Assembly (NCBI GenBank): GCA_016794165.1
Contig: JAEUKV010000051.1
Coordinates: 1-53,761 of the forward strand
DNA length: 53,761 bases
Origin: Rhodospirillaceae bacterium
Lineage (GTDB): Bacteria > Pseudomonadota > Alphaproteobacteria > Dongiales > Dongiaceae
Direction of reading: 5' to 3'
The position numbers and the translations under genes are program-made. The notes under the pieces were generated by a model. That model was given only the letters and a program-made list of their open reading frames with translations. It was not told where the DNA came from and made no database searches. Below are positions 18,893-26,739 of the stretch, piece by piece (the first letter of the stretch is position 1; every line of letters starts with the position of its first letter).

Positions 18893-18941
18893 TTTCGACA
18901 CGTTTGTGCCCAGGCCCTTGAGGGGGTAGGGCCGGGTGGGA

Positions 18942-19391
18942 TCAGCTCATCGCCTTCAGCAATGTGATCAGCTGCGCCCGCTGCGTGGCATCCAGTGGCG
19001 CCAGCGTCTCGTCGCTGATCCGCTGGGCGAGGGCAAAGCCGCGTTCCGCTTCGGCGCGGCCGGCGTCGGTCAGTGCCACCACCACACGCCGCGCATCGTC
19101 GGGATCGGGACTGGTTTCGGTGAAGCCGCGCACTGAAAGGCGATCGACAATCCCCTTGATGGTGGCGGCATCAAGGGCGATCAACCGTCCGAGCTGGTTC
19201 TGCGAGGTCGGCCCCATCTCATAGAGCTTGGCGAGCGTCGCCCATTGCGGCGCGGTGAGATCGTTGCCGAAGGCGGCGGAAAAGATCGCCGTATGGCGTT
19301 GGCTGACCTTGCGCAAGATAAACCCGATCTGGTCGTCGAGAGTGTAGCCGGCGACGGTCGGTTCACTCTTCTTGCCGGGTGCGACAGCCAT
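18942..19391 (-). CDS. MarR-family regulator, NicR/BpsR-like
   Basis: This 149-residue protein has a MarR winged helix (about 45-110; LGRLIALDAATIKGIVDRL is the recognition region, followed by the wing around DARRVVVALTDAG). The N-terminal LRKVSQRHTAIF resembles NicR of Pseudomonas putida and BpsR of Bordetella, which repress nicotinate catabolism and respond to 6-hydroxynicotinate. Its start overlaps the preceding gene's stop (TGATG), so it is the last gene of the nicotinate operon. It is the best candidate to bind the 20-bp motif at 26595 and 28202. Confidence 0.85.
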   Translation of the reverse strand: MAVAPGKKSEPTVAGYTLDDQIGFILRKVSQRHTAIFSAAFGNDLTAPQWATLAKLYEMGPTSQNQLGRLIALDAATIKGIVDRLSVRGFTETSPDPDDARRVVVALTDAGRAEAERGFALAQRISDETLAPLDATQRAQLITLLKAMS

Positions 19392-19975
19392 CAGCGCAGC
19401 CCGTCCTCGCCCTTGATCTCGCTCTTGGTCAGGCCACCCACCCGGGGCAGGGGGCGGCCGCTATCGGTGACGGCGATCGCCACCATGATTTCGTTCGCCC
19501 TGGGCGCATCGTTGATCTGCACCTCCATGCCGTCGAAATGGCTGCGCACATAGGCGGCATCCTTGTGTCCGAGGGGCACGTCGAGCACGCAGCCAAGTCC
19601 GCCGCGTTTCTTGGAAGAGGGGATGAGGGCGGCACCTCTCTCCAGCACCTTGCGGACCGGGGTCCCCATCTTGGGGTGCAGGATGGCGGCGGCATGCTCC
19701 AACTCGCCATTCTCGCCTACCGCCGCCGCCTTGCCGTAACTTTCGGCCCTGGCCCCGTCGATACCCAGCGCCGCCACGGCCCTCTCGGCCAGGATCTTGC
19801 CCAGTTCCTCGCCGATTTCCATTAGCGGCGTCAAATCCTCGACATACTTCCCGGCGAAGGGATTGGCGATCACCGCGACGGCCGCCGCGCGGCGGGTCGG
19901 CGGGTTGATGCCTCTCTCCATCTCGCGATGGGTTTCCTCGACGAAGGTCACGATCTTGCGGATTTCAGCTTTCAT
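19391..19975 (-). CDS. AA_synth (DUF1185, PF06684) family protein, copy 2
   Basis: This 194-residue protein starts KAEIRKIVTFVEETHREMERGI and carries family blocks VIANPFAGKYVEDL, SYGKAAAVGENGELEHAAA and YVRSHFDGMEV. The family has a chorismate-mutase-like fold in solved Bordetella structures, but no established reaction. Two paralogues lie head to tail here (ATGA overlap), as in Bordetella, inside the nicotinate operon. A role after ring opening, on 2-formylglutarate or a derived product, is a plausible inference. The name 'amino acid synthesis' should not be taken as function. Confidence 0.8.
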   Translation of the reverse strand: MKAEIRKIVTFVEETHREMERGINPPTRRAAAVAVIANPFAGKYVEDLTPLMEIGEELGKILAERAVAALGIDGARAESYGKAAAVGENGELEHAAAILHPKMGTPVRKVLERGAALIPSSKKRGGLGCVLDVPLGHKDAAYVRSHFDGMEVQINDAPRANEIMVAIAVTDSGRPLPRVGGLTKSEIKGEDGLR

Positions 19976-20556
19976 CGCAATCCATCCTCTCCCTTGATAT
20001 CGGCGGCGGCAAGACCGCCGGCACGGTTGTGGATGCGCGCTCCCGTGGTCATCACCAAGGCCAGTAGTATCTCATCGGCGCGCGGGCTGTCCGGAATGCC
20101 GACCTCAATGGCGTCGAAATGGCTGCGCACATATGAAGCGTTGATATGCGTGACCGGCACATCGAGACGCGCGCCCGGCCCACCGACCTTCTTGGTCGAG
20201 GGCACGATCGCCTTGCTGTCACCCAGCACCTCGCGCATGGCATAGCCGCCCGGGGCGTGCCAGAGGGCCCCGTGTTCGATCTCGCCAGCCGAGCCGACAA
20301 TGGCTCCCTTGCCATAGCCTTGGACGATGGATCGATCGCCGCCCAGGGCCTTCACCATGTCCTGGGCGAGGGCAAGGCCGATCGGCTTCAGATCGTCCAT
20401 GAAATCGACGATGTGTTCGACATAGCGCCCGGCAAACGGGTTGCGGATCACAACCAACCCGGCTGCGCGCCGCAGCGGCTTGTTGGCGCGCGGGCCGCCT
20501 TCGTGGAAGATCTCCTCGACCGAAATCAGGCGCTTGCGGATTTCAACCTGCGGCAT
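19972..20556 (-). CDS. AA_synth (DUF1185, PF06684) family protein, copy 1
   Basis: The ATG at 20556 (start PQVEIRKRLISVEEIFHEGG) gives 194 residues, exactly the size of its neighbour; the longer in-frame extension overlaps UPF0280 and has non-protein-like composition. Shared blocks are VIRNPFAGRYVEHIVDFM, GYGKGAIVGSAGEIEHGA, SYVRSHFDAIEV and the identical C-terminal DIKGEDGLR. It overlaps the UPF0280 gene by 14 bp and the second paralogue by ATGA. Two tandem paralogues of equal length suggest a hetero-oligomer. Function is unknown. Confidence 0.8.
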   Translation of the reverse strand: MPQVEIRKRLISVEEIFHEGGPRANKPLRRAAGLVVIRNPFAGRYVEHIVDFMDDLKPIGLALAQDMVKALGGDRSIVQGYGKGAIVGSAGEIEHGALWHAPGGYAMREVLGDSKAIVPSTKKVGGPGARLDVPVTHINASYVRSHFDAIEVGIPDSPRADEILLALVMTTGARIHNRAGGLAAADIKGEDGLR

Positions 20557-21439
20557 GGCTGCGCCACTCCTTCTGTTCAGGTGGCAGGGACAGGGCGTTG
20601 ATGGGCGCCACGCCCAGCATTCTGGTTTCGTCGGCAAGATGCAGGGCGGCGCCGAGGATGTGGCCGTCCTGCAGCAATCGGTCCGCGAAACGGGCGCCAC
20701 TGGCCAGGGCCCGCTGGACGTCGTCCCGCGAGAGCGGCCCGACTGCGCGGGTGACAAGGCGCCCGCCAAGGTCGCTGCCCGGCTGCAGAGTGTCGGCCGG
20801 GATGCGGGTTATTGCCGGGTGACCGGGCAGATCGACCCGGTTGGCGATCAGGGTCGCGGCGGCGTCTGCGGCAGCGGCGTCGGCTGCCAGGACAGTCACC
20901 GCGTTGGCGATGCCGAGCGAGAAGGACCGACCGTGGCGGCCGCTGGTGGCAATCCCATGAATGCCGTCCCCGGCGCGAAGCGTGATGTTGCCGCAGAGCG
21001 ATGCCGTCCTGGGATCGGCGATCATGCCGATCCGATAGCTGGCGTCACCGGCGAGATGGAGCGCGATGTCGCCGCCATTGTTGACATAGGCACGCGTGAG
21101 GGGGGCAACCTTCAGCATCGCAGCAAGGATCGTATCGGCCCCGGCGCCGGCAACGGCCGCCATCGGTGTAATGAACTCGTTCGCCGCATAGGGAAACGTT
21201 GCCGCCACCATGCGACGGCCGGTCTCGCTTTGCGCATCGGTGCCGGTCGGCTGGCGCAGCAAGGGCAACTCGGCGCAGAGTTCGTCGAGCAGGGTAGCAA
21301 AACGAGCCGTGGCGGCGTCATAGGCGGCGGCGATCGCATTCCGGCTGCCATCGGCACCGATGATGAGGTCGATGGGTCCATCCTGCAGATGCAGGCGGCG
21401 CCCGTCAGGCAGCATCCCTATCTGTTGGCGTCCGCTCAA
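20543..21439 (-). CDS. UPF0280 family protein (ApbE-like fold)
   Basis: This 298-residue protein has the UPF0280 blocks QDGPIDLIIGADGSR, YVNNGGDIALHL and GIATSGRHGRSFSLGIANAVTV. The family is related to ApbE flavin transferases (compare the NNGGDIAL and GIATSG motifs). It overlaps 6-hydroxynicotinate reductase by ATGA. The E. barkeri reductase is reported to carry covalently bound flavin, so a role in flavinylating the partner is a reasonable inference. No reaction has been shown for UPF0280 to my knowledge. Confidence 0.85.
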   Translation of the reverse strand: MSGRQQIGMLPDGRRLHLQDGPIDLIIGADGSRNAIAAAYDAATARFATLLDELCAELPLLRQPTGTDAQSETGRRMVAATFPYAANEFITPMAAVAGAGADTILAAMLKVAPLTRAYVNNGGDIALHLAGDASYRIGMIADPRTASLCGNITLRAGDGIHGIATSGRHGRSFSLGIANAVTVLAADAAAADAAATLIANRVDLPGHPAITRIPADTLQPGSDLGGRLVTRAVGPLSRDDVQRALASGARFADRLLQDGHILGAALHLADETRMLGVAPINALSLPPEQKEWRSHAAG

Positions 21440-22923
21440 TGCTTGCGGTCTTTCCTTGTATGAAAACTGAGTGGCCAGGGTGTCTCTCGATGCAGAGAAA
21501 CCTGCTGTCGCTTCAAGCCGTCGGTTTCCAGCGCATCGATTCGGCGCACATGGTCCATGTGCCCGCCGAGCTGGGCATAATCCGAAAGCCGCAGGGTGAA
21601 CTCGATCGGCGCCACCAGGGCCGGCGTCGGCACATAACCGAAGGCGTTCTGCGGCAGCAGGGTGACGTCGACCATGAGCGTGATGCCGCCACCCGGCCAG
21701 ATATAGGCCGGCGCCCCGCCGCAGGTGACGTAGGTGAGCGCATCCTTCACCGATTGCGTCAGCCGCACCGGGTTCTCGGTCACTCCCGCGCGCAGGGATC
21801 CGCCGGCACCGCCCATGAACAATACGGTGGAGAGGGCCGGCTCACAGTTTTCCTTGATGCGCGCGACCGAATCCCTGAGTGGTTGCGGCATTTCCGTTTC
21901 GACCGGCTTCAACTCGCCGTCGAGCACGTAATAGCCGGCATGTTCGCCGGTGGTGCTGACCATCAGCATGGTCGTGCCTGGCTTGGCGACCTTAGGATCG
22001 AATGGCAGCAGAATGGACAAGGGATCGGAAATGTCAGTACCGCCCCAGCCGGTACCGGGCTCAGCCACCTGGAAATAGCGGCCGGGGGTCGACCGGCGAC
22101 CGCGCATCTTGATGCCGGTTTCGGGAATGCCAAGGAGCTTTCCCGCTTGGTGTTCCGACAGCACGCCGGTGATGTGGTCGTCGACCACCACGACCTCGTC
22201 GACCTTGCCCTGCCATTGCTTGGCGAACATGCCGATGGTGGCGGAACCGCAGCCCACGCGCATGCGCTCCTCCGGCTGGCCGTTCACGACGGGCGCCTTG
22301 CCCGCCTCGACGATCACGGTCGAGCCACCGTCGATGGTGAGTTCGACCGGCCGCGTATTGCAAAGCTCCAGCAGCGTGTCGCAGGTGACGCGACCTTCTT
22401 TCTTGGAGCCGCCGGTCAGGTGATGCACGCCACCAAGCGACAGCATCTGCGAGCCGTATTCGCCGGTCGTCACATGGCCGACCGCCTCGCCTTGCGCCCG
22501 TACGGTCGCCTGTTCCGGACCGAGATGCCGGTCGGTGTCGATCTTTATCTTCACACCGCAATAGCTGAAGATTCCCTCGGTCACCACGGTGACCATGTCG
22601 ACGCCTTCAACCTCGGCGGCGACGATAAAGGGGGCGGGCTTGTAGTCGGGATAGGTTGTACCGGCGCCGATCGCGGTCACGAAGGTGTTGCCGGCCTGCA
22701 GCAGATCCCCGTCCCAGTCGCGACCGCCGCCGAAGGGCACCACGGCCTGGCCCTCGGCCAGTGTCTTGCCGAGGAGGATGTGCGGGTCGACCCGAACCAG
22801 CTCGCCTGCCACATTGGCATAGCGATCGCAGGCACCGCTGGCACCCTCGCGGATGTAACAAAGGACCGGACAGGCGTCGCAGCGGATCTTGCCGTCATCG
22901 GTTCTGGCCGGGATGCCACTCAT
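21436..22923 (-). CDS. 6-hydroxynicotinate reductase (ferredoxin-dependent)
   Basis: This 495-residue protein would reduce 6-hydroxynicotinate to 1,4,5,6-tetrahydro-6-oxonicotinate (EC 1.3.7.1 type). Near its N-terminus CDACPVLCYIREGASGACDR gives four Cys for an Fe-S cluster. Further conserved features include VVTEGIFSYCGVKIKID, GGVHHLTGGSKKEGRVTC, VGCGSATIGMF and a Gly-rich LFMGGAGGSLRAG. Identification rests on recognition of the family plus the neighbouring nicotinate dehydrogenase and enamidase. The GSAT in VGCGSATIGMF resembles the Ser/Ala-Thr flavinylation motif used by ApbE. It overlaps both neighbours by ATGA. Confidence 0.86.
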   Translation of the reverse strand: MSGIPARTDDGKIRCDACPVLCYIREGASGACDRYANVAGELVRVDPHILLGKTLAEGQAVVPFGGGRDWDGDLLQAGNTFVTAIGAGTTYPDYKPAPFIVAAEVEGVDMVTVVTEGIFSYCGVKIKIDTDRHLGPEQATVRAQGEAVGHVTTGEYGSQMLSLGGVHHLTGGSKKEGRVTCDTLLELCNTRPVELTIDGGSTVIVEAGKAPVVNGQPEERMRVGCGSATIGMFAKQWQGKVDEVVVVDDHITGVLSEHQAGKLLGIPETGIKMRGRRSTPGRYFQVAEPGTGWGGTDISDPLSILLPFDPKVAKPGTTMLMVSTTGEHAGYYVLDGELKPVETEMPQPLRDSVARIKENCEPALSTVLFMGGAGGSLRAGVTENPVRLTQSVKDALTYVTCGGAPAYIWPGGGITLMVDVTLLPQNAFGYVPTPALVAPIEFTLRLSDYAQLGGHMDHVRRIDALETDGLKRQQVSLHRETPWPLSFHTRKDRKH

Positions 22924-25682
22924 CGCCGCGCCTCCTGGATTGCCGCGCGGATCCGATCGGGGGTGGCCGGGGCACGGTAGATACGCACGCCCGTAGCATC
23001 GGCGATGGCGTTGAAGATGGCAGGCGCCGTCGGGATTAAAGCCTGCTCGCCGATTCCCTTGGCGCCGAAGGGTCCCACCGGCGAGGGGTCCTCGATCAGG
23101 ATGCTCTCGATCGGTGGCACATCGCCGATGGTGGGAATGAGATAGTCGTGCAGGTTTTCGCCGCGCCCGGGGTGAAACTCCTCCATGAGGGCAAGACCGA
23201 TCCCCTGGGCGATGCCACCCTCGATCTGGCCTTCGACCAGGGTTGGGTTGACGGCTCGGCCGACATCGTGGGCAGCGGTGATTTTGAGAAGCCGCACGGT
23301 GCCGAGTTCGCTGTCAACGGCAAGTTCCACCAGATGCGCGCCGAAGCCATAGACGGCATAGGGAACGCCCTGGCCGTCGGCATCGAGGGGTGAGGTCGGC
23401 GGATCGAAGGTTTCCTCCGCCACCATTACATAACCGCGTTCGTCGCGCGTCAGGTTGGCAAGGTCGATCCTGTGCGCCGCCGCGCCGTCACGGACGACGA
23501 TCGCGCCGGCGGCGAACTCCAGCACGGCATCGGCACCGGCATTGGCCTGGCGCAGGATCTGCCGCCGCAGCGCCTCGCCGGCCATTTGCGCGGCCTTGCC
23601 GGTCACGAAAGTCTGGCGCGAGGCGGAGGTCTTGCCGCAATCGGGAGTAAGGTCGGTATCCGCCGAAACGAGGTCGATCTGGGCGATGGAAATACCCAGC
23701 GCGTCGGCACAGAGTTGGGTCACCACCGTATTCGATCCCTGGCCGATATCGACCGCGCCCTGGTGCAAGGCGAGCCGTCCGTCCGACTTCAGCCCGAGGC
23801 GAATGGTCGAGGGGTTGGGTAGGGAGGTATTGCCGCAGCCATACCACATGCCGGCAACACCAACGCCGCGCCGGGACCCATCGGTCGCCTGCGCATTCGC
23901 CATGACGGCTTCCTCGCGTGCTCGCTGCCAATGCGGTTTCAGTGCCTCGAAACAGGTACGAATGCCGGTTCCCGCACCCAGAATCTGGCCGGTCGCCGTC
24001 GGCTGCTCGCCGGTTAGGGCGTTGATCAGGCGGAAGTCCAGCTTGTCGATGCCCAGTTTCTCCGCCAGCATGTCGTAGAGTTGTTCCTGGGCGATGGTTG
24101 CTTGCGGCACGCCGAAGCCGCGAAAGGCGCCGGCCGGCACGGCATGGGTGTGCACGGCACGGGTAAGGGCGCGGTAGTGCGGCAGGTAGTAGGGGCCGGA
24201 GGCATGCACCGGCACGCGATTGGCGACCGTCGGTCCCCAGGAGGCATAGGCGCCGGTATTGAAATCGCCCTGGAAATCCATTGCCACCAGCTTGCCGTCG
24301 CGGCTAGCGCCGATTCGTGCCCACATGCGGCCGGGATGGCGCTTGGTGGTGGTCGCGATCGACTCGCTACGGGAATAGACCATGCGCACGGGTTTGCCCG
24401 TCACCCAGGCTGCGACCGCGATAAAGGGCTGGACGGAAAGGTCGAGCTTGCTGCCGAATCCGCCGCCCACGGCGGTGGGAATGATGCGGACCCGGTCGGC
24501 AGCAAGGCCGAGGATCTTCGCCACGTCGTCGCGGTCCATATAGGGCGATTGGGTGCAGGCCTGCACCTCGATGCGATCGCCGATGCGTCGGGCGATACCG
24601 GCCTCGGGTTCGATATAGGCATGCTCGACGAAACCGGTTTCGAAGCGGCCCTCGACCACGCAATCAGCCGCAGCCATTTCCGCCTCGACATCGCCCTTGG
24701 TGACCCGCCCGCGCACCAGAATGTTGCCGGGGCGGGTGTCGTGCAGCGGCTCGCTATCTGTCTCGAGTGCGGCATCGAGCGACAGCTGCGCCGGCAGTTC
24801 CTCCCAAGTGACAGGAAAGGCGGCAAGATCGAGCGCCTCGATGCTCGTAGCTTCTCCCACCACCGCCGCTACCGCCTCGCCGCGGAACCGTGTGCGCTCG
24901 ACGGCAAAGACCGGCTGGTCGGCAAAGGGCGGAATGACGCCGAAGCGGTTCTCTCCCGGCACATCGGCCGCCGTCAGGATGCGTTCGATGCCAGGATGCG
25001 CCGCCTGGAAGGTGGCGAGGTCGCCGAAGACAAAGCGTGCATGGTGATGGGGCGAGCGAATGGCGCGCAGCAGCAGCGCCTTGCTTTCATGCCCGTCGGC
25101 ACCGAAGCGATCGCTGCCATCAGTCTTGCGGCGGCCGTCGAGACGCTCGATGCGAGCACCCACTGCGGCGCCGGCGACGGGGCTGGCCCCGGGACCCGCC
25201 TCCTGGCCGGCATCCATCACCGCCGCCACGATCTTGCGATAGCCGGTGCAGCGGCACAGCACGCCGCCCAGCGCATCCATCACCTCGACTTCGCTGGGTG
25301 CCGCCTGCCGCTCCAGCAGCGCGGCGGCTGAGACCAGCATGCCCGGCGTGCATATCCCGCATTGCGCGGCGCCGTGGCGCAGGAAGGCCGCCTGCAGTCG
25401 CGCGCCGGCCGTGCTGCCGCTCCGCAGCCCCTCGATGGTGGTGATGCGGGCGCCGGCAACCTGGCCCAGAGCAACCAGACAGGCACAGACCGGCTGCCCG
25501 TCCAGCAGCACGGTACAGGCGCCGCAATCCCCGGCATCGCATCCGACCTTGGTGCCTTCGAGGCGGAGTTCATCGCGCAGCACTTTTGAGAGGCGCCATT
25601 CCGACGGCGCGGCGATTTCGGTCTCGCGGCCGTTGAGGATGATGCGGGTGCCGGCGATGGTGTCGTACATGGCGAGCCTCAT
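22920..25682 (-). CDS. Nicotinate dehydrogenase-type molybdenum hydroxylase, fused [2Fe-2S] and molybdopterin subunits
   Basis: The ATG at 25682 overlaps the upstream stop (ATGA) and gives 920 residues. The N-terminal ~160 residues are a CoxS-like ferredoxin domain with VGCDAGDCGACTVL and a four-helix domain with QCGICTPGML and GVLCRCTGYRK (two [2Fe-2S]). The rest is a CoxL/XdhB-like Mo domain with GGGFGSKLDLSVQPF, PAGAFRGFGVPQ and GAKGIGEQAL, whose Glu is in the catalytic position of xanthine dehydrogenases. The S and L subunits are separate in E. barkeri, so the fusion is a variation. Substrate assignment to nicotinate comes from context. Confidence 0.87.
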   Translation of the reverse strand: MRLAMYDTIAGTRIILNGRETEIAAPSEWRLSKVLRDELRLEGTKVGCDAGDCGACTVLLDGQPVCACLVALGQVAGARITTIEGLRSGSTAGARLQAAFLRHGAAQCGICTPGMLVSAAALLERQAAPSEVEVMDALGGVLCRCTGYRKIVAAVMDAGQEAGPGASPVAGAAVGARIERLDGRRKTDGSDRFGADGHESKALLLRAIRSPHHHARFVFGDLATFQAAHPGIERILTAADVPGENRFGVIPPFADQPVFAVERTRFRGEAVAAVVGEATSIEALDLAAFPVTWEELPAQLSLDAALETDSEPLHDTRPGNILVRGRVTKGDVEAEMAAADCVVEGRFETGFVEHAYIEPEAGIARRIGDRIEVQACTQSPYMDRDDVAKILGLAADRVRIIPTAVGGGFGSKLDLSVQPFIAVAAWVTGKPVRMVYSRSESIATTTKRHPGRMWARIGASRDGKLVAMDFQGDFNTGAYASWGPTVANRVPVHASGPYYLPHYRALTRAVHTHAVPAGAFRGFGVPQATIAQEQLYDMLAEKLGIDKLDFRLINALTGEQPTATGQILGAGTGIRTCFEALKPHWQRAREEAVMANAQATDGSRRGVGVAGMWYGCGNTSLPNPSTIRLGLKSDGRLALHQGAVDIGQGSNTVVTQLCADALGISIAQIDLVSADTDLTPDCGKTSASRQTFVTGKAAQMAGEALRRQILRQANAGADAVLEFAAGAIVVRDGAAAHRIDLANLTRDERGYVMVAEETFDPPTSPLDADGQGVPYAVYGFGAHLVELAVDSELGTVRLLKITAAHDVGRAVNPTLVEGQIEGGIAQGIGLALMEEFHPGRGENLHDYLIPTIGDVPPIESILIEDPSPVGPFGAKGIGEQALIPTAPAIFNAIADATGVRIYRAPATPDRIRAAIQEARR

Positions 25683-26527
25683 CCCCGCGCCGATGTCGCG
25701 GAATGCAGGCAGTCGACGATGGCGCGCCGAGTGAGCGTGAGGGCGGAATCGCGCCGATAGGCGGCGGTTGCACGCACGTCGTCGATGGGGGCGAGCTCGC
25801 TGAACTGCGACGCCGTCACGCATTCGGCCAGGTCGCCATCGGCCAAAGCACCGATCAGGGCCTGTTCGATTCGTGGCATACGCTGGGCGACCGCCGAGCA
25901 GGATCCGATGGCGATCCGCGCGTCCGCGATTTTTCCATCCTCGACGGCAAGGGTCACGGCGACCATGGCAATCGAGATCACGAGATAGCGCCGGGCGCCG
26001 AGCTTGGAAAAATGGCTGGCATGATGGGCGACGTTGCGCGGCACCAGCACTGCGGTGACGATCTCGCTGGGCCTAAGCGCCGTGCGGCGATTGCCAAGGA
26101 TGAAATCGGCCAGCGGGATTTGTCGCACACCGCCTGGGGAGGCAAGCTCGACCTTTGCATCCAGGGTAAGGAGCGGCGGCACGCTGTCGGCCGCCGGCGA
26201 CGCGTTGCAGAGATTGCCGCCGATGGTGCCGCGATTCTGGATCTGGATGGAGCCTACTTCCCGTGCCGCTGCCTTCAACCCGTCGAAGCAGCGGGGCAGG
26301 GGATGTGCCACGATCTCGCTCCAGCGCGCGGCGGCGCCGATGCGATAGCCGGAGTCATCGAGGGTGATGCCGCGCAGCTCGGCAAGGCGCGAGATGTCGA
26401 TCACCGGCTGAACCGGTACCTGCTGCCCCAGGGCGGGGAAGAAATCCGTGCCGCCAGCCAGCAGACGACCGCCATGCTGGGTCATCAAGTCGAGCGCCGC
26501 GGCAATGGATGCGGGCTGCAGAAACAT
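25679..26527 (-). CDS. FAD-binding subunit of the nicotinate dehydrogenase (CoxM-like)
   Basis: This 282-residue protein has the CoxM/XdhA FAD motifs LLAGGTDFFPAL near residue 22 and GTIGGNLCNASPAAD near residue 100, plus IVTAVLVPRNV. It passes electrons from the Fe-S/Mo subunit to an acceptor. It is first in the seven-gene overlapping operon running down to the MarR gene. A conserved 20-bp motif lies about 70 bp upstream of its start. Confidence 0.88.
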   Translation of the reverse strand: MFLQPASIAAALDLMTQHGGRLLAGGTDFFPALGQQVPVQPVIDISRLAELRGITLDDSGYRIGAAARWSEIVAHPLPRCFDGLKAAAREVGSIQIQNRGTIGGNLCNASPAADSVPPLLTLDAKVELASPGGVRQIPLADFILGNRRTALRPSEIVTAVLVPRNVAHHASHFSKLGARRYLVISIAMVAVTLAVEDGKIADARIAIGSCSAVAQRMPRIEQALIGALADGDLAECVTASQFSELAPIDDVRATAAYRRDSALTLTRRAIVDCLHSATSARG

Positions 26528-26594
26528 GCTGGCTGGAATCCTCCTACTTGTTGGCAGCCTTCCAGGCGATCCCCCGACAGAGTGGCATCAGGTA

Positions 26595-26614
26595 GATCGT
26601 TTGTATGCAAATAA
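26595..26614 (-). promoter_or_regulatory. Candidate nicotinate-regulon operator, dehydrogenase side
   Basis: On the minus strand the site reads TTATTTGCATACAAACGATC. It matches the site at 28202-28221 at 18 of 20 positions and contains a near-palindrome TTTGYATRCAAA. It lies about 68 bp upstream of the FAD-subunit start and also in front of the divergent membrane-protein gene. The MarR protein encoded at the end of the operon is the most likely binder (inference). Confidence 0.65.
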
Positions 26615-26739
26615 TTCTCCTGCGACAGCCCCGGGCCGTCAAGAGCGTAGTTCGAGTGCCACTTCCTTGCGCCGCCGCGGCGAATCCCGGAACAATGCCG
26701 TCTCTCATCGGGGCGGATAGGATGCTAGAAGGGATAATT

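Noticed and set aside
18913-18933. Hairpin GGCCCT / AGGGCC between enamidase and the MarR gene as terminator
   Set aside because: The stem is only 6 bp and no T-run follows on either strand.
21439-22980. Plus-strand 513-codon frame opposite 6-hydroxynicotinate reductase
   Set aside because: Antisense shadow; the minus strand carries Cys motifs and coupled gene overlaps.
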